This document shows, in pieces, positions 1 to 5,288 of a DNA stretch of 5,835 bases. This stretch comes from Ruminococcus sp. (GTDB taxonomy: Bacteria > Bacillota > Clostridia > Oscillospirales > Acutalibacteraceae), in assembly GCA_017502425.1 (NCBI GenBank), contig JAFVVB010000051.1:1-5835 (forward strand), written 5' to 3'. Both the position numbers and the translations under genes were made by a program. Positions within the stretch are counted from its first letter, which is position 1; every line of letters starts with the position of its first letter. Below the pieces are notes generated by a model that was not told the DNA's origin, did not search any database, and was given only the letters and a program-made list of their open reading frames with translations.

Positions 1-501
1 CATTATCTGAGCGCCGTCACTTCCGTAAAGCTTGTAGCCGTTGTATTTTGAGGGATTGTGGCTTGCTGTGATCATGATACCTGCTTGACATTTAAAGTGT
101 CTTACTAAGTAGCTGAGCACAGGAGTAGGCTGGAGCTCTTTGGTGATATAAACCTTTATGCCGTTAGCTGCTAAAACTCTTGCAGCCTCGTTCATAAAAA
201 GGTCAGCCTTTATTCTGCTGTCGTGAGAAATAGCAACAGCGCCTTTGCCGTATTTATTAAGTACATAGTTAGCAAGACCCTGAGTAGCCTGTCTTACTAC
301 GTAAATGTTCATTCTGTTAGTACCTGCTCCGATGATTCCTCTGAGACCGGCAGTACCAAACTCTAAAGTACGATAAAATCTATCGTATACTTCATCATCA
401 TTACCATTGATGGAAATAAGTTCAGTAGTTAAATCTTTGTCATCAGTAGCATTGTTTAACCATTCATTATAACGTTCGTTGTAAAAATCTGTATAACCCA
501 T
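1..501 (-). CDS. Phosphoglucomutase/phosphomannomutase (alpha-D-phosphohexomutase), N-terminal part
   Basis: This cytoplasmic enzyme interconverts hexose 1- and 6-phosphates through a phosphoserine and a bound metal ion. It links glycolysis to glycogen, cell-wall and surface-sugar precursors. The visible 167 residues show the family start: the LEFGTAGLRG motif near residues 47-55, then VVRQATQGLANYV (68-80). The catalytic loop GIMITASHNP is at 141-150, with Ser147 as the expected phosphorylated residue, and NGYKLYG (154-160) follows. These features fit the long Firmicute type (B. subtilis PgcA, roughly 580 residues), so about 70 percent lies beyond base 1. The ATG at 501 is preceded by AGGTGA (508-513) six bases away, and a strong promoter lies upstream. 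The family call is secure. The preferred sugar (glucose or mannose) cannot be decided from this part. Confidence 0.96.
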   Translation of the reverse strand, partial: MGYTDFYNERYNEWLNNATDDKDLTTELISINGNDDEVYDRFYRTLEFGTAGLRGIIGAGTNRMNIYVVRQATQGLANYVLNKYGKGAVAISHDSRIKADLFMNEAARVLAANGIKVYITKELQPTPVLSYLVRHFKCQAGIMITASHNPSKYNGYKLYGSDGAQIM

Positions 502-562
502 TATTAATCACCTATATTAGAAATATTTAGAATATATTATGTTTAAAAAATATAAAATATTG

Positions 563-591
563 AGCATAATATACCATAAATGTTGTGTCAA
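563..591 (-). promoter_or_regulatory. Sigma-A-type promoter for the phosphohexomutase gene
   Basis: On the minus strand a perfect -35 TTGACA (586-591) is followed by a 17-base spacer and a -10 TATGCT (563-568). Transcription should begin near 556, giving a leader of about 55 bases before the ATG at 501. I see no obvious hairpin or riboswitch in that leader. Confidence 0.75.
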
Positions 592-658
592 GACAATAAT
601 GAAAATCAATATTTATTAATATAGCATAATTATTCACAGAAAAATCATAACAAAAATG

Positions 659-687
659 TTGATTTATTATGTTGAATGTAGTAATAT
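659..687 (+). promoter_or_regulatory. Sigma-A-type promoter for the 721 gene
   Basis: TTGATT (659-664), a 17-base spacer and TAATAT (682-687) point to a start near 694, about 27 bases before the ATG. A very strong Shine-Dalgarno AAGGAGGT (705-712) lies 8 bases before the ATG. The 11-base word AATGTTGATTT occurs at 655-665, covering the -35, and again at 692-702, at the predicted start. The surroundings are so AT-rich that other -10 choices are possible. Confidence 0.55.
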
Positions 688-720
688 TAGTAATGTTGAT
701 TTGTAAGGAGGTCAAAAATA

Positions 721-1599
721 ATGAGTATAAAAGAAGAACTTAACGAGGAAAATCGTATAAACGACCTCGTGGATTCGATTACTGATAACATTGAGTCTGA
801 CGAGTATGTATCACAGTTTGGTGATCTGACAACTGATACAGAGAATGATGAAGTTGTGGCAGTTAAAAAGAAAAAGAAATCACCACTTTATACTTCTATC
901 ATTATTGCTATCGTTGTTTTATTTGTAGCAGTGCTTGGATATGTTGCTGTGGAGATGTTCGTTCCTACTATTGAAGGTACATGGCTCTACGAAGCTGAAG
1001 ACGGCACTAAAATGTACTATACTTTTAACGATTCAGCTGAGAGTAATAAACTTACTATCAGCATGGGCACAGTATATAGCATATGCGATTACGAGATCGC
1101 TACCGGTGAGGATGATGCTCAGCAAGTTACACTTATTACTGATGCCGGTTATTCAAACCAAACATATACTTATAGCATCAGCGGTAATAAGTTGTTTAGA
1201 AACAGAGTTTTGACTCTCATCGCGGTAGATAGTACCACAGGACAGGAAACTAAAGTTGAACTTCCTCAGGCTAATAAGCCTAAAGTTAGCGATTATATTC
1301 AGCCTGATGAGAACTTCAAGGAAGTTGAAGCTTTAACCGGTGAATGGGTTTATAAATTCGAGGATATGGGTGTCAATTTAACACTCACATTCAACGATGA
1401 CGGCACTATGGTTCTTAATCAGTTTGGTTATCAGGAAATGCATTGTACATATACAGCTGATGATTCTAAAATCAGCTTCTCATTCGTTAATACAGATGTT
1501 GTTTCTGAAGAACTCGAGTATAGTTTCAAAGATGGCCAGCTTATATTTATGAATTATAACTGGGTAAGAGCTGAAGATGCTACTCCTGACGAAGGTTAA
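721..1599 (+). CDS. Membrane-anchored protein with two tandem lipocalin-like (DUF5640-like) domains, function unknown
   Basis: No specific family name can be given with certainty. Of the 292 residues, 1-48 are acidic and probably cytoplasmic. A run of five lysines (49-53) precedes one strongly hydrophobic segment (about 57-81), which predicts an N-in, C-out single-pass protein. The outside part appears to be an internal duplication. Copy 1 (about 85-168) begins EGTWLYEAEDG and has YTFND. Copy 2 (about 206-284) begins TGEWVYKFEDMG and has LTFNDDGTM. This GxW...TFND...Y pattern resembles the small lipocalin-like beta-barrel domains common in Clostridia. A linker with PQANKPK (182-188) joins the copies. 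The only two cysteines, C122 and C242, fall at matching places in the copies. The ATG at 721 has an ideal ribosome binding site. The gene appears monocistronic and converges on the 1651-3102 gene. The membrane topology is secure; the fold is inferred and the ligand unknown. Confidence 0.85.
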   Translation: MSIKEELNEENRINDLVDSITDNIESDEYVSQFGDLTTDTENDEVVAVKKKKKSPLYTSIIIAIVVLFVAVLGYVAVEMFVPTIEGTWLYEAEDGTKMYYTFNDSAESNKLTISMGTVYSICDYEIATGEDDAQQVTLITDAGYSNQTYTYSISGNKLFRNRVLTLIAVDSTTGQETKVELPQANKPKVSDYIQPDENFKEVEALTGEWVYKFEDMGVNLTLTFNDDGTMVLNQFGYQEMHCTYTADDSKISFSFVNTDVVSEELEYSFKDGQLIFMNYNWVRAEDATPDEG

Positions 1600-1610
1600 T
1601 AATAAAATAA

Positions 1611-1649
1611 AAACCAGCTTGAAGTAATTCAAGCTGGTTTTCTTTTTTT
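1611..1649. terminator. Bidirectional rho-independent terminator between convergent genes
   Basis: A perfect 13-base-pair stem (1611-1623 with 1628-1640, core CCAGCTTGAA/TTCAAGCTGG) closes on a four-base loop GTAA, which fits the stable GNRA type. On the plus strand it runs into a T-rich tail (1638-1649). On the minus strand the tail is TTTTTATTTTATT. It therefore should end both the 721-1599 transcript and the transcript of the minus gene whose stop codon is at 1651-1653. Confidence 0.93.
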
Positions 1650-1650
1650 A

Positions 1651-3102
1651 TCAGTTGAATCTTCTGATCCACAAAACCAGATCTCTAAGACCTAAGATGT
1701 CATTATCATAAAAATCAGCAGCATCAACATAAACACCTGTGAAGGTTACTACTTCAGCAGTAGCATCAAAAAGCAATTTTCTGTCTCTTGTGTTAACATT
1801 ACCTTCACCCGTAATATCGCCGGTAACAGCCAATTCGTATTCATATACATATCTATCATTATAGAATCTGGCTACGGTAGCGGTTCCAACCTTACCGCTG
1901 GTTAGTTTTTTACCATCATTTCTGAAAAATTCAACATTAAAGTCATCATAGTTCATGTTCTTTTTGAACTGTGCAACAGTGGTTGGTGAACTTATATCAA
2001 GAATTCTCATTCTGGTGTTATCAACGAAGTAAACATCACTTGTGATGTGAGAGTTTTCTTCGTCATATTCATATTTCATATGACTGTTTTCAGAACTGTT
2101 ATTATCATCACAGTGTTCGTTGTTCTGGGCATAGTTTTCATCATAGTCAGTATAATTACTGCGTATTTCTGAAAAATCAGAAAACGGTATCACGGAAATG
2201 TTAGGAGTATTACCATCATAAGTCAATGCGATAACGTAATTGTTTACACAGTTGATTTGCGCAACATCACCGTTTAAACTGATTTCTCTTTCAGGATTTT
2301 CTGTATTATTGTTGATGGCTATGATTGATCTGCCATCAGCGGCTAGTGTGTATTCATAAAATACACCGCCTGAAGGGTAATGTACTGTGCTTACTGTATC
2401 AGAAAGTCTGTAAACTTTATCAGAAAAAACTTCATATATTTTACCACTACCATCTACAAGCGTATTATCACCGATGAATCTGATAGGTGAAAAATACGTT
2501 TTGTCTGATAATTGACACCACACATCTGAATTGAGAATGTATAACCCGTTATCAGAACCAGCATAAACATTTCCGAAAGGATCGCTGGTAATAGAGTTTA
2601 CGGATACATCAAGAGTGTATGTGTCGAGTAATTTTCCCTTTAGTGAATATCGTTTAATAGTATTACTTCCCGTTATCAGATAAACATTATTGCGTGAAAA
2701 AGCAATTTGAGAGTTTTCGAATTCTGTATCAATATTAACATAGAACGTTGATAGCCTATCCGTGTTAATATTGTAAACAGCTATCTGATTCTGCGAAGTG
2801 CTTTTTATTGGGCAGGTCATAACTAATGTACTATTACTCATCGTATAGGAGTATGGATGATTTTCCATAGTCAAAGTTATGTTATAACCTTGAGGATGTA
2901 TACCATCAACGGATACAGTGTTATTCTTGCATCCAACAATAACCGATTCTCGGTCGTTTTGGAATAGCATAATATTATCAAAATCTCTGTACGAGGAAAA
3001 GTCATAAACAGAATATCCGCTGGTAGATATTGAGAAAATGGTAACAATCAGCACCAATGTCAGAAGTATTGGTAATATCTTAACTAAAGCTTTTATTTTC
3101 AC
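1651..3102 (-). CDS. Secreted beta-propeller-like protein with C-terminal dockerin-like module
   Basis: The gene encodes 483 residues from the GTG at 3102. Numbering is from that start. A basic N-terminus (VKIKALVK) leads to a hydrophobic segment (about 7-27), which is a signal peptide or membrane anchor. Residues about 35-310 are rich in short beta strands with recurring units such as NNVYLITGSNTIKRYS and FGNVYAGSDNGLYIL, typical of propeller or quinoprotein-like folds. An acidic Asn/Asp/Ser-rich linker covers about 315-352. Residues about 370-427 (TTVAQFKKN...GKVGTATVARFY) match the small beta module that often precedes dockerins. The last 55 residues are dockerin-like: GDITGEGNVNTRD (428-440) aligns with the first calcium loop, and ADFYDNDILGLRD (462-474) with the second, though both are degenerate. 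No catalytic residues are evident. It is likely a surface or extracellular sensing or binding protein; the role and the propeller assignment are inferred. An ATG at 3126 would add 8 residues but lies in the -10 box. Confidence 0.85.
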   Translation of the reverse strand: MKIKALVKILPILLTLVLIVTIFSISTSGYSVYDFSSYRDFDNIMLFQNDRESVIVGCKNNTVSVDGIHPQGYNITLTMENHPYSYTMSNSTLVMTCPIKSTSQNQIAVYNINTDRLSTFYVNIDTEFENSQIAFSRNNVYLITGSNTIKRYSLKGKLLDTYTLDVSVNSITSDPFGNVYAGSDNGLYILNSDVWCQLSDKTYFSPIRFIGDNTLVDGSGKIYEVFSDKVYRLSDTVSTVHYPSGGVFYEYTLAADGRSIIAINNNTENPEREISLNGDVAQINCVNNYVIALTYDGNTPNISVIPFSDFSEIRSNYTDYDENYAQNNEHCDDNNSSENSHMKYEYDEENSHITSDVYFVDNTRMRILDISSPTTVAQFKKNMNYDDFNVEFFRNDGKKLTSGKVGTATVARFYNDRYVYEYELAVTGDITGEGNVNTRDRKLLFDATAEVVTFTGVYVDAADFYDNDILGLRDLVLWIRRFN

Positions 3103-3109
3103 GATACAT

Positions 3110-3118
3110 TCACCCCTC
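3110..3118 (-). promoter_or_regulatory. Ribosome binding site that decides the GTG start of the propeller/dockerin gene
   Basis: On the minus strand GAGGGGTGA (3118-3110) ends seven bases before the GTG at 3102-3100. It lies downstream of the in-frame ATG at 3126-3124, so it can only serve the GTG. The Met start would also precede the predicted transcription start near 3118. Confidence 0.75.
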
Positions 3119-3124
3119 AACGAC

Positions 3125-3153
3125 ATTATATACTATAAAAATCCATTTGTGAA
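3125..3153 (-). promoter_or_regulatory. Sigma-A-type promoter for the propeller/dockerin gene
   Basis: On the minus strand a TTCACA -35 (3148-3153, five of six matches to TTGACA) is separated by exactly 17 bases from a perfect TATAAT -10 (3125-3130). The predicted start near 3118 gives an unusually short leader of about 16 bases that begins at the Shine-Dalgarno sequence. Confidence 0.75.
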
Positions 3154-3158
3154 ATAAT

Positions 3159-3175
3159 TGTGACAACTAGTCACA
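3159..3175. promoter_or_regulatory. Palindromic operator candidate, GlnR/TnrA-like
   Basis: TGTGACAACTAGTCACA has perfect six-base arms around a five-base centre. It fits the GlnR/TnrA consensus TGTNA-N7-TNACA at every fixed outer position, although the AT-rich middle preferred by TnrA is only partly kept. Its centre (3167) is about 49 bases upstream of the predicted start of the propeller/dockerin gene, where a class I-like activator would sit. A Crp/Fnr-family site is an alternative, but the usual Crp spacing is six, not seven. Binding is inferred from sequence only. Confidence 0.45.
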
Positions 3176-3183
3176 TAAAAATT

Positions 3184-3212
3184 AAAAAGCCACCGAAAAG
3201 GTGGCTTTTTTT
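3184..3212 (-). terminator. Rho-independent terminator of yebC
   Basis: An 11-base-pair stem (3184-3194 with 3200-3210; GC core GCCACC/GGTGGC) has a five-base loop. Read on the minus strand it starts 20 bases after the yebC stop and ends in TTTTT. It separates yebC from the promoter of the next minus-strand gene, so the two are separate transcripts. The plus strand also ends in seven Ts, but no plus-strand gene enters from the left. Confidence 0.9.
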
Positions 3213-3230
3213 AATATAATATACTTAATA

Positions 3231-3971
3231 TTATTCTTCAGGCATTTCCCAGTTGTGCCATACATTCTGAATATCATCGTTATCTTCAAATAAATCGAGC
3301 ATTTTCTGCATTTTTTCGCAGATAGCTGGATCATCAATTGCTGTGTATGTGCTTGGTACCTGTTCAACTTCAGCTGAAGCAAAAACATAACCCTTATCGC
3401 TCAAATCATCTCTGATAGCACCTAAATCTTCTGCTTCTGTATATACAGTGAAAATATCATCATCAGCTTCGAAATCGGCAGCACCTGCTTCAAGAGCATC
3501 TTCCATAACTGTGTCTTCATCTTTGTCGAGTTCTTCACGCTCAATAATGAGCACACCTTTTTTCTCGAACATAAAGCTTACACAACCTGGTGTTCCCATA
3601 TTACCGCCGAACTTATCAAAGTAATGTCTTACCTCACCTGCGGTACGGTTTCTGTTATCTGTGAGTGCCTCTACGATAACAGCAACACCAGATGGGCCGT
3701 ATCCTTCGTAAGTAACGGATTCGTAGTTAGCACCATCGTTACCGGAAGCAGCTTTTTTAATAATTCTGTCGATATTATCGTTAGGAACATTTGCTGCTTT
3801 AGCTTTAGCTATACAGTCTCTGAGTTTAGAGTTTACGTTAGGGTCTGCGCTACCGCCGTCGCGGATAGCAACCATGAGCTCTCTACCGATTTTAGTGAAA
3901 ACTTTAGCTCTGGCAGCGTCATTTTTACCTTTTTTCTGTTTAATAGTACTCCATTTATTATGTCCTGACAT
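3231..3971 (-). CDS. yebC: YebC/PmpR family protein (TACO1-like), type I
   Basis: Family members were long annotated as transcriptional regulators. More recent work ties bacterial YebC and mitochondrial TACO1 to ribosome progress through proline-rich stretches. The 246 residues cover the whole family length. The hallmark N-terminus MSGHNKWSTIKQKKG (1-15) is followed by DAARAKVF (18-25). The central signature YEGYGPSGVAVIVEAL (88-103) leads to TDNRNRT (104-110), and FGGNMGTPGCVSFMF (121-135) follows. The C-terminal FEDNDDIQNVWHN (228-240) is also typical. The SGH N-terminus marks the YebC_I rather than the shorter YeeI-like subgroup. I chose the ATG at 3971 because AAGGG lies nine bases before it and the family starts there. 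An upstream in-frame ATG at 3980 would add three residues and sits directly against that ribosome site. The gene is divergent from the yicC operon and has its own terminator. Confidence 0.97.
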   Translation of the reverse strand: MSGHNKWSTIKQKKGKNDAARAKVFTKIGRELMVAIRDGGSADPNVNSKLRDCIAKAKAANVPNDNIDRIIKKAASGNDGANYESVTYEGYGPSGVAVIVEALTDNRNRTAGEVRHYFDKFGGNMGTPGCVSFMFEKKGVLIIEREELDKDEDTVMEDALEAGAADFEADDDIFTVYTEAEDLGAIRDDLSDKGYVFASAEVEQVPSTYTAIDDPAICEKMQKMLDLFEDNDDIQNVWHNWEMPEE

Positions 3972-4003
3972 TAAAATCATCCCTTTTATAAATTTTCAAG
4001 AGG

Positions 4004-4032
4004 ATTATAGCATATAAGAGAGATTAATGCAA
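4004..4032 (-). promoter_or_regulatory. Extended -10 promoter for yebC
   Basis: On the minus strand a perfect TATAAT (4004-4009) is preceded by TGC, forming an extended -10. A weak -35 TTGCAT (4027-4032) lies 17 bases upstream. Transcription should start near 3997, about 26 bases before the yebC ATG. Confidence 0.65.
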
Positions 4033-4045
4033 ATAAAAGAAAATA

Positions 4046-4061
4046 GTTACAATATTGTAAC
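4046..4061. promoter_or_regulatory. Perfect 16-base palindrome in the yebC/yicC divergent spacer, operator candidate
   Basis: GTTACAATATTGTAAC is a gap-free perfect inverted repeat. It overlaps the -35 (4055-4060) of the upstream yicC promoter candidate and lies upstream of the yebC -35 (4027-4032). This is a suitable place for one regulator to act on both directions. I do not recognise the operator: TACA-N4-TGTA differs from the TACA-N2-TGTA core of BlaI/CopY sites. With no T-run following, it is not a terminator. Confidence 0.5.
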
Positions 4062-4097
4062 GTTTCTATTGTCCTATTATAATGAAAGTGATATAAT
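4055..4097 (+). promoter_or_regulatory. Two tandem overlapping promoter candidates for yicC-remA-gmk
   Basis: Candidate P1 is TTGTAA (4055-4060), 17 bases, TATAAT (4078-4083). Candidate P2 is TTGTCC (4069-4074), 17 bases, TATAAT (4092-4097), with TGA just before its -10, making an extended -10. They are offset by 14 bases. Predicted starts are near 4090 and 4104, giving leaders of roughly 40-54 bases. Confidence 0.6.
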
Positions 4098-4123
4098 TAA
4101 TTTTAATTGATTTGATAAATAAT

Positions 4124-4133
4124 AGGGGAAGGG
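4124..4133 (+). promoter_or_regulatory. Double ribosome binding site of yicC
   Basis: AGGGGAAGGG contains two overlapping purine cores. AGGGG (4124-4128) is spaced nine bases from the ATG at 4138. AAGGG (4129-4133) is spaced ten from the ATG at 4144. The site therefore does not settle the start by itself. Confidence 0.6.
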
Positions 4134-4143
4134 ATTGATGAAT

Positions 4144-5022
4144 ATGGTAATGTCTATGACCGGTTTCGGTAGATGTGAAACTTCAGTTAACGGAAGACAA
4201 ATTACGGTTGAAATGAAAAGTGTAAATCACCGTTATTTTGAGTTTTCATGTCGTACTACCAGAGGTTATAGCTTTCTTGAGGACAGACTCAAGAAATATG
4301 TCGCTCAGAAAGTTTCACGAGGCAAGGTTGATATGTTTGTTTCTATCACCGAGAGTGAAGATTCGCAGGTTGATGTTGCTATAAATAAACCTTTAGCCAG
4401 CGGATATGTTAACGCTATACATACTTTAGCTAAAGAGTATGACATTCCTGATGATTTATCTGTATCTGTTCTTTCTCGTTATTCTGATATTTTCCAGATT
4501 CATAAAGAAGAGCAGGACGAGGAAGAAGTGTTTGGTGATGTTAAAGTAGCACTTGATAAGGCGCTTGAAGGTTTCCTTTCTATGCGTGAAGCTGAAGGAG
4601 CTAAGTTGAGAGATGATGTGTTATCCCGTGTAGATACTATTATGTCTATTGTTTCACAGATAGAAGAGCGTTCTCCGATTACAGTTGAAGAATATCGAGC
4701 AAAGCTTACTAAGCGTATCACTGATTTGCTTCAGAGCACTGATATTGATGAGCAGCGCATTCTTACAGAAGCCGCTATATTCGCTGATAAAGTTGCTGTT
4801 GATGAAGAAACAGTACGTCTTCGTAGCCACTTTGAACAGATGAAGAATTTCTTTGAGTCAGGAGTACCTATCGGAAGAAAACTTGATTTTATCGTTCAGG
4901 AAATGAATCGTGAGGCTAATACTATCGGTTCAAAAGTTACCGATTCCATTCTTGCTCATAAGGTTGTTGATATAAAATCAGAAATCGAGAAGATTCGTGA
5001 GCAGGTTCAAAATATTGAATAA
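4144..5022 (+). CDS. yicC: YicC/YloC family endoribonuclease
   Basis: Family members are stress-related endoribonucleases; E. coli YicC has been linked to RNA turnover, and YloC is the B. subtilis form. From the ATG at 4144 the protein has 292 residues, the usual family length. The N-terminal YicC domain opens with MVMSMTGFGR (1-10) and continues with EMKSVNHRYFE (23-33) and RGKVDMFV (59-66). The C-terminal DUF1732 region carries DEETVRLRSH (220-229) and GRKLDFIVQE (244-253). NREANTIGSK (255-264) and the terminal REQVQNIE (285-292) complete the signature; the acidic and histidine residues here are the probable active-site set. The start at 4144 reproduces the family N-terminus. ATG 4138 or TTG 4135 would add two or three residues. 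The gene heads an operon with remA 17 bases downstream and then gmk. It was formerly called a stress-induced protein. Confidence 0.96.
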   Translation: MVMSMTGFGRCETSVNGRQITVEMKSVNHRYFEFSCRTTRGYSFLEDRLKKYVAQKVSRGKVDMFVSITESEDSQVDVAINKPLASGYVNAIHTLAKEYDIPDDLSVSVLSRYSDIFQIHKEEQDEEEVFGDVKVALDKALEGFLSMREAEGAKLRDDVLSRVDTIMSIVSQIEERSPITVEEYRAKLTKRITDLLQSTDIDEQRILTEAAIFADKVAVDEETVRLRSHFEQMKNFFESGVPIGRKLDFIVQEMNREANTIGSKVTDSILAHKVVDIKSEIEKIREQVQNIE

Positions 5023-5039
5023 GTTTCGGAGAGTGCTTT

Positions 5040-5288
5040 ATGAAATTTATTAACATCGGTTTTGGTAATGTTGTATCTGCTGAAAAAGTTGTTTCGGTTG
5101 TTTCGCCTGATTCAGCTCCGATTAAGAGAGTTATCCAGACCGCGAAAGCTGATTCATTATTAATTGATGCGACATATGGTAGAAAATGTAAAGCGGTTAT
5201 TATCACTGATAGTGACCACATAATTCTTTCGGCTATTACGCCGGAGACAATATCATCACGACTTGAAGAGGAGGTAAAAAATGGGTAA
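5040..5288 (+). CDS. remA: RemA/DUF370 family DNA-binding regulator
   Basis: In B. subtilis RemA binds DNA as a multimer and activates biofilm-matrix and osmoprotection genes; the role in this organism is inferred. The 82 residues align end to end with B. subtilis RemA (89 residues) and lack only its tail. Motifs are FINIGFGNVVSAEKVVSVVS (3-22), PDSAPIKR (23-30), IDATYGRKCKAVIITDSDH (42-60) and ILSAITPETI (62-71). Basic residues K16, R48 and K49 fall about where the known DNA-contacting arginines lie. GGAGAG (5028-5033) sits six bases before the ATG. The stop codon TAA overlaps the start of gmk by 8 bases. No promoter is evident in the 17-base gap after yicC, so cotranscription is likely. The family call is very secure. 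Confidence 0.97.
   Translation: MKFINIGFGNVVSAEKVVSVVSPDSAPIKRVIQTAKADSLLIDATYGRKCKAVIITDSDHIILSAITPETISSRLEEEVKNG

Noticed and set aside
527..715. Minus-strand 62-codon open frame in the divergent spacer
   Set aside because: It is Ile/Asn/Phe/Tyr-rich translation of AT-rich DNA and covers two promoters and a strong ribosome site of the opposite strand.
502..720. Riboswitch or small RNA in the divergent spacer
   Set aside because: No stable GC-containing hairpin, conserved riboswitch core or terminator could be seen; the region is explained by two promoters and ribosome sites.
935..1213. Plus-strand 92-codon frame inside the lipocalin-like gene
   Set aside because: It is an out-of-frame shadow of a gene with clear domain structure and an ideal ribosome binding site.
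3159..3175. Classical Crp site reading of the TGTGA/TCACA palindrome
   Set aside because: The spacing between the TGTGA and TCACA half-sites is seven, not six. The GlnR/TnrA pattern fits better, though a Crp/Fnr relative is not excluded.
3182..3388. Minus-strand 68-codon frame at the 3' end of yebC
   Set aside because: It overlaps conserved yebC codons in another frame and runs through the terminator stem.
3624..3968. Plus-strand 114-codon frame opposite yebC
   Set aside because: It is the antisense shadow of a well-conserved gene and shows no recognisable motif.
4500..4721. Minus-strand 73-codon frame opposite yicC
   Set aside because: It is a Ser/Thr-rich antisense shadow with no family resemblance.
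4937..5221. Minus-strand 94-codon frame across yicC and remA
   Set aside because: It spans two conserved plus-strand genes and has no motif of its own.
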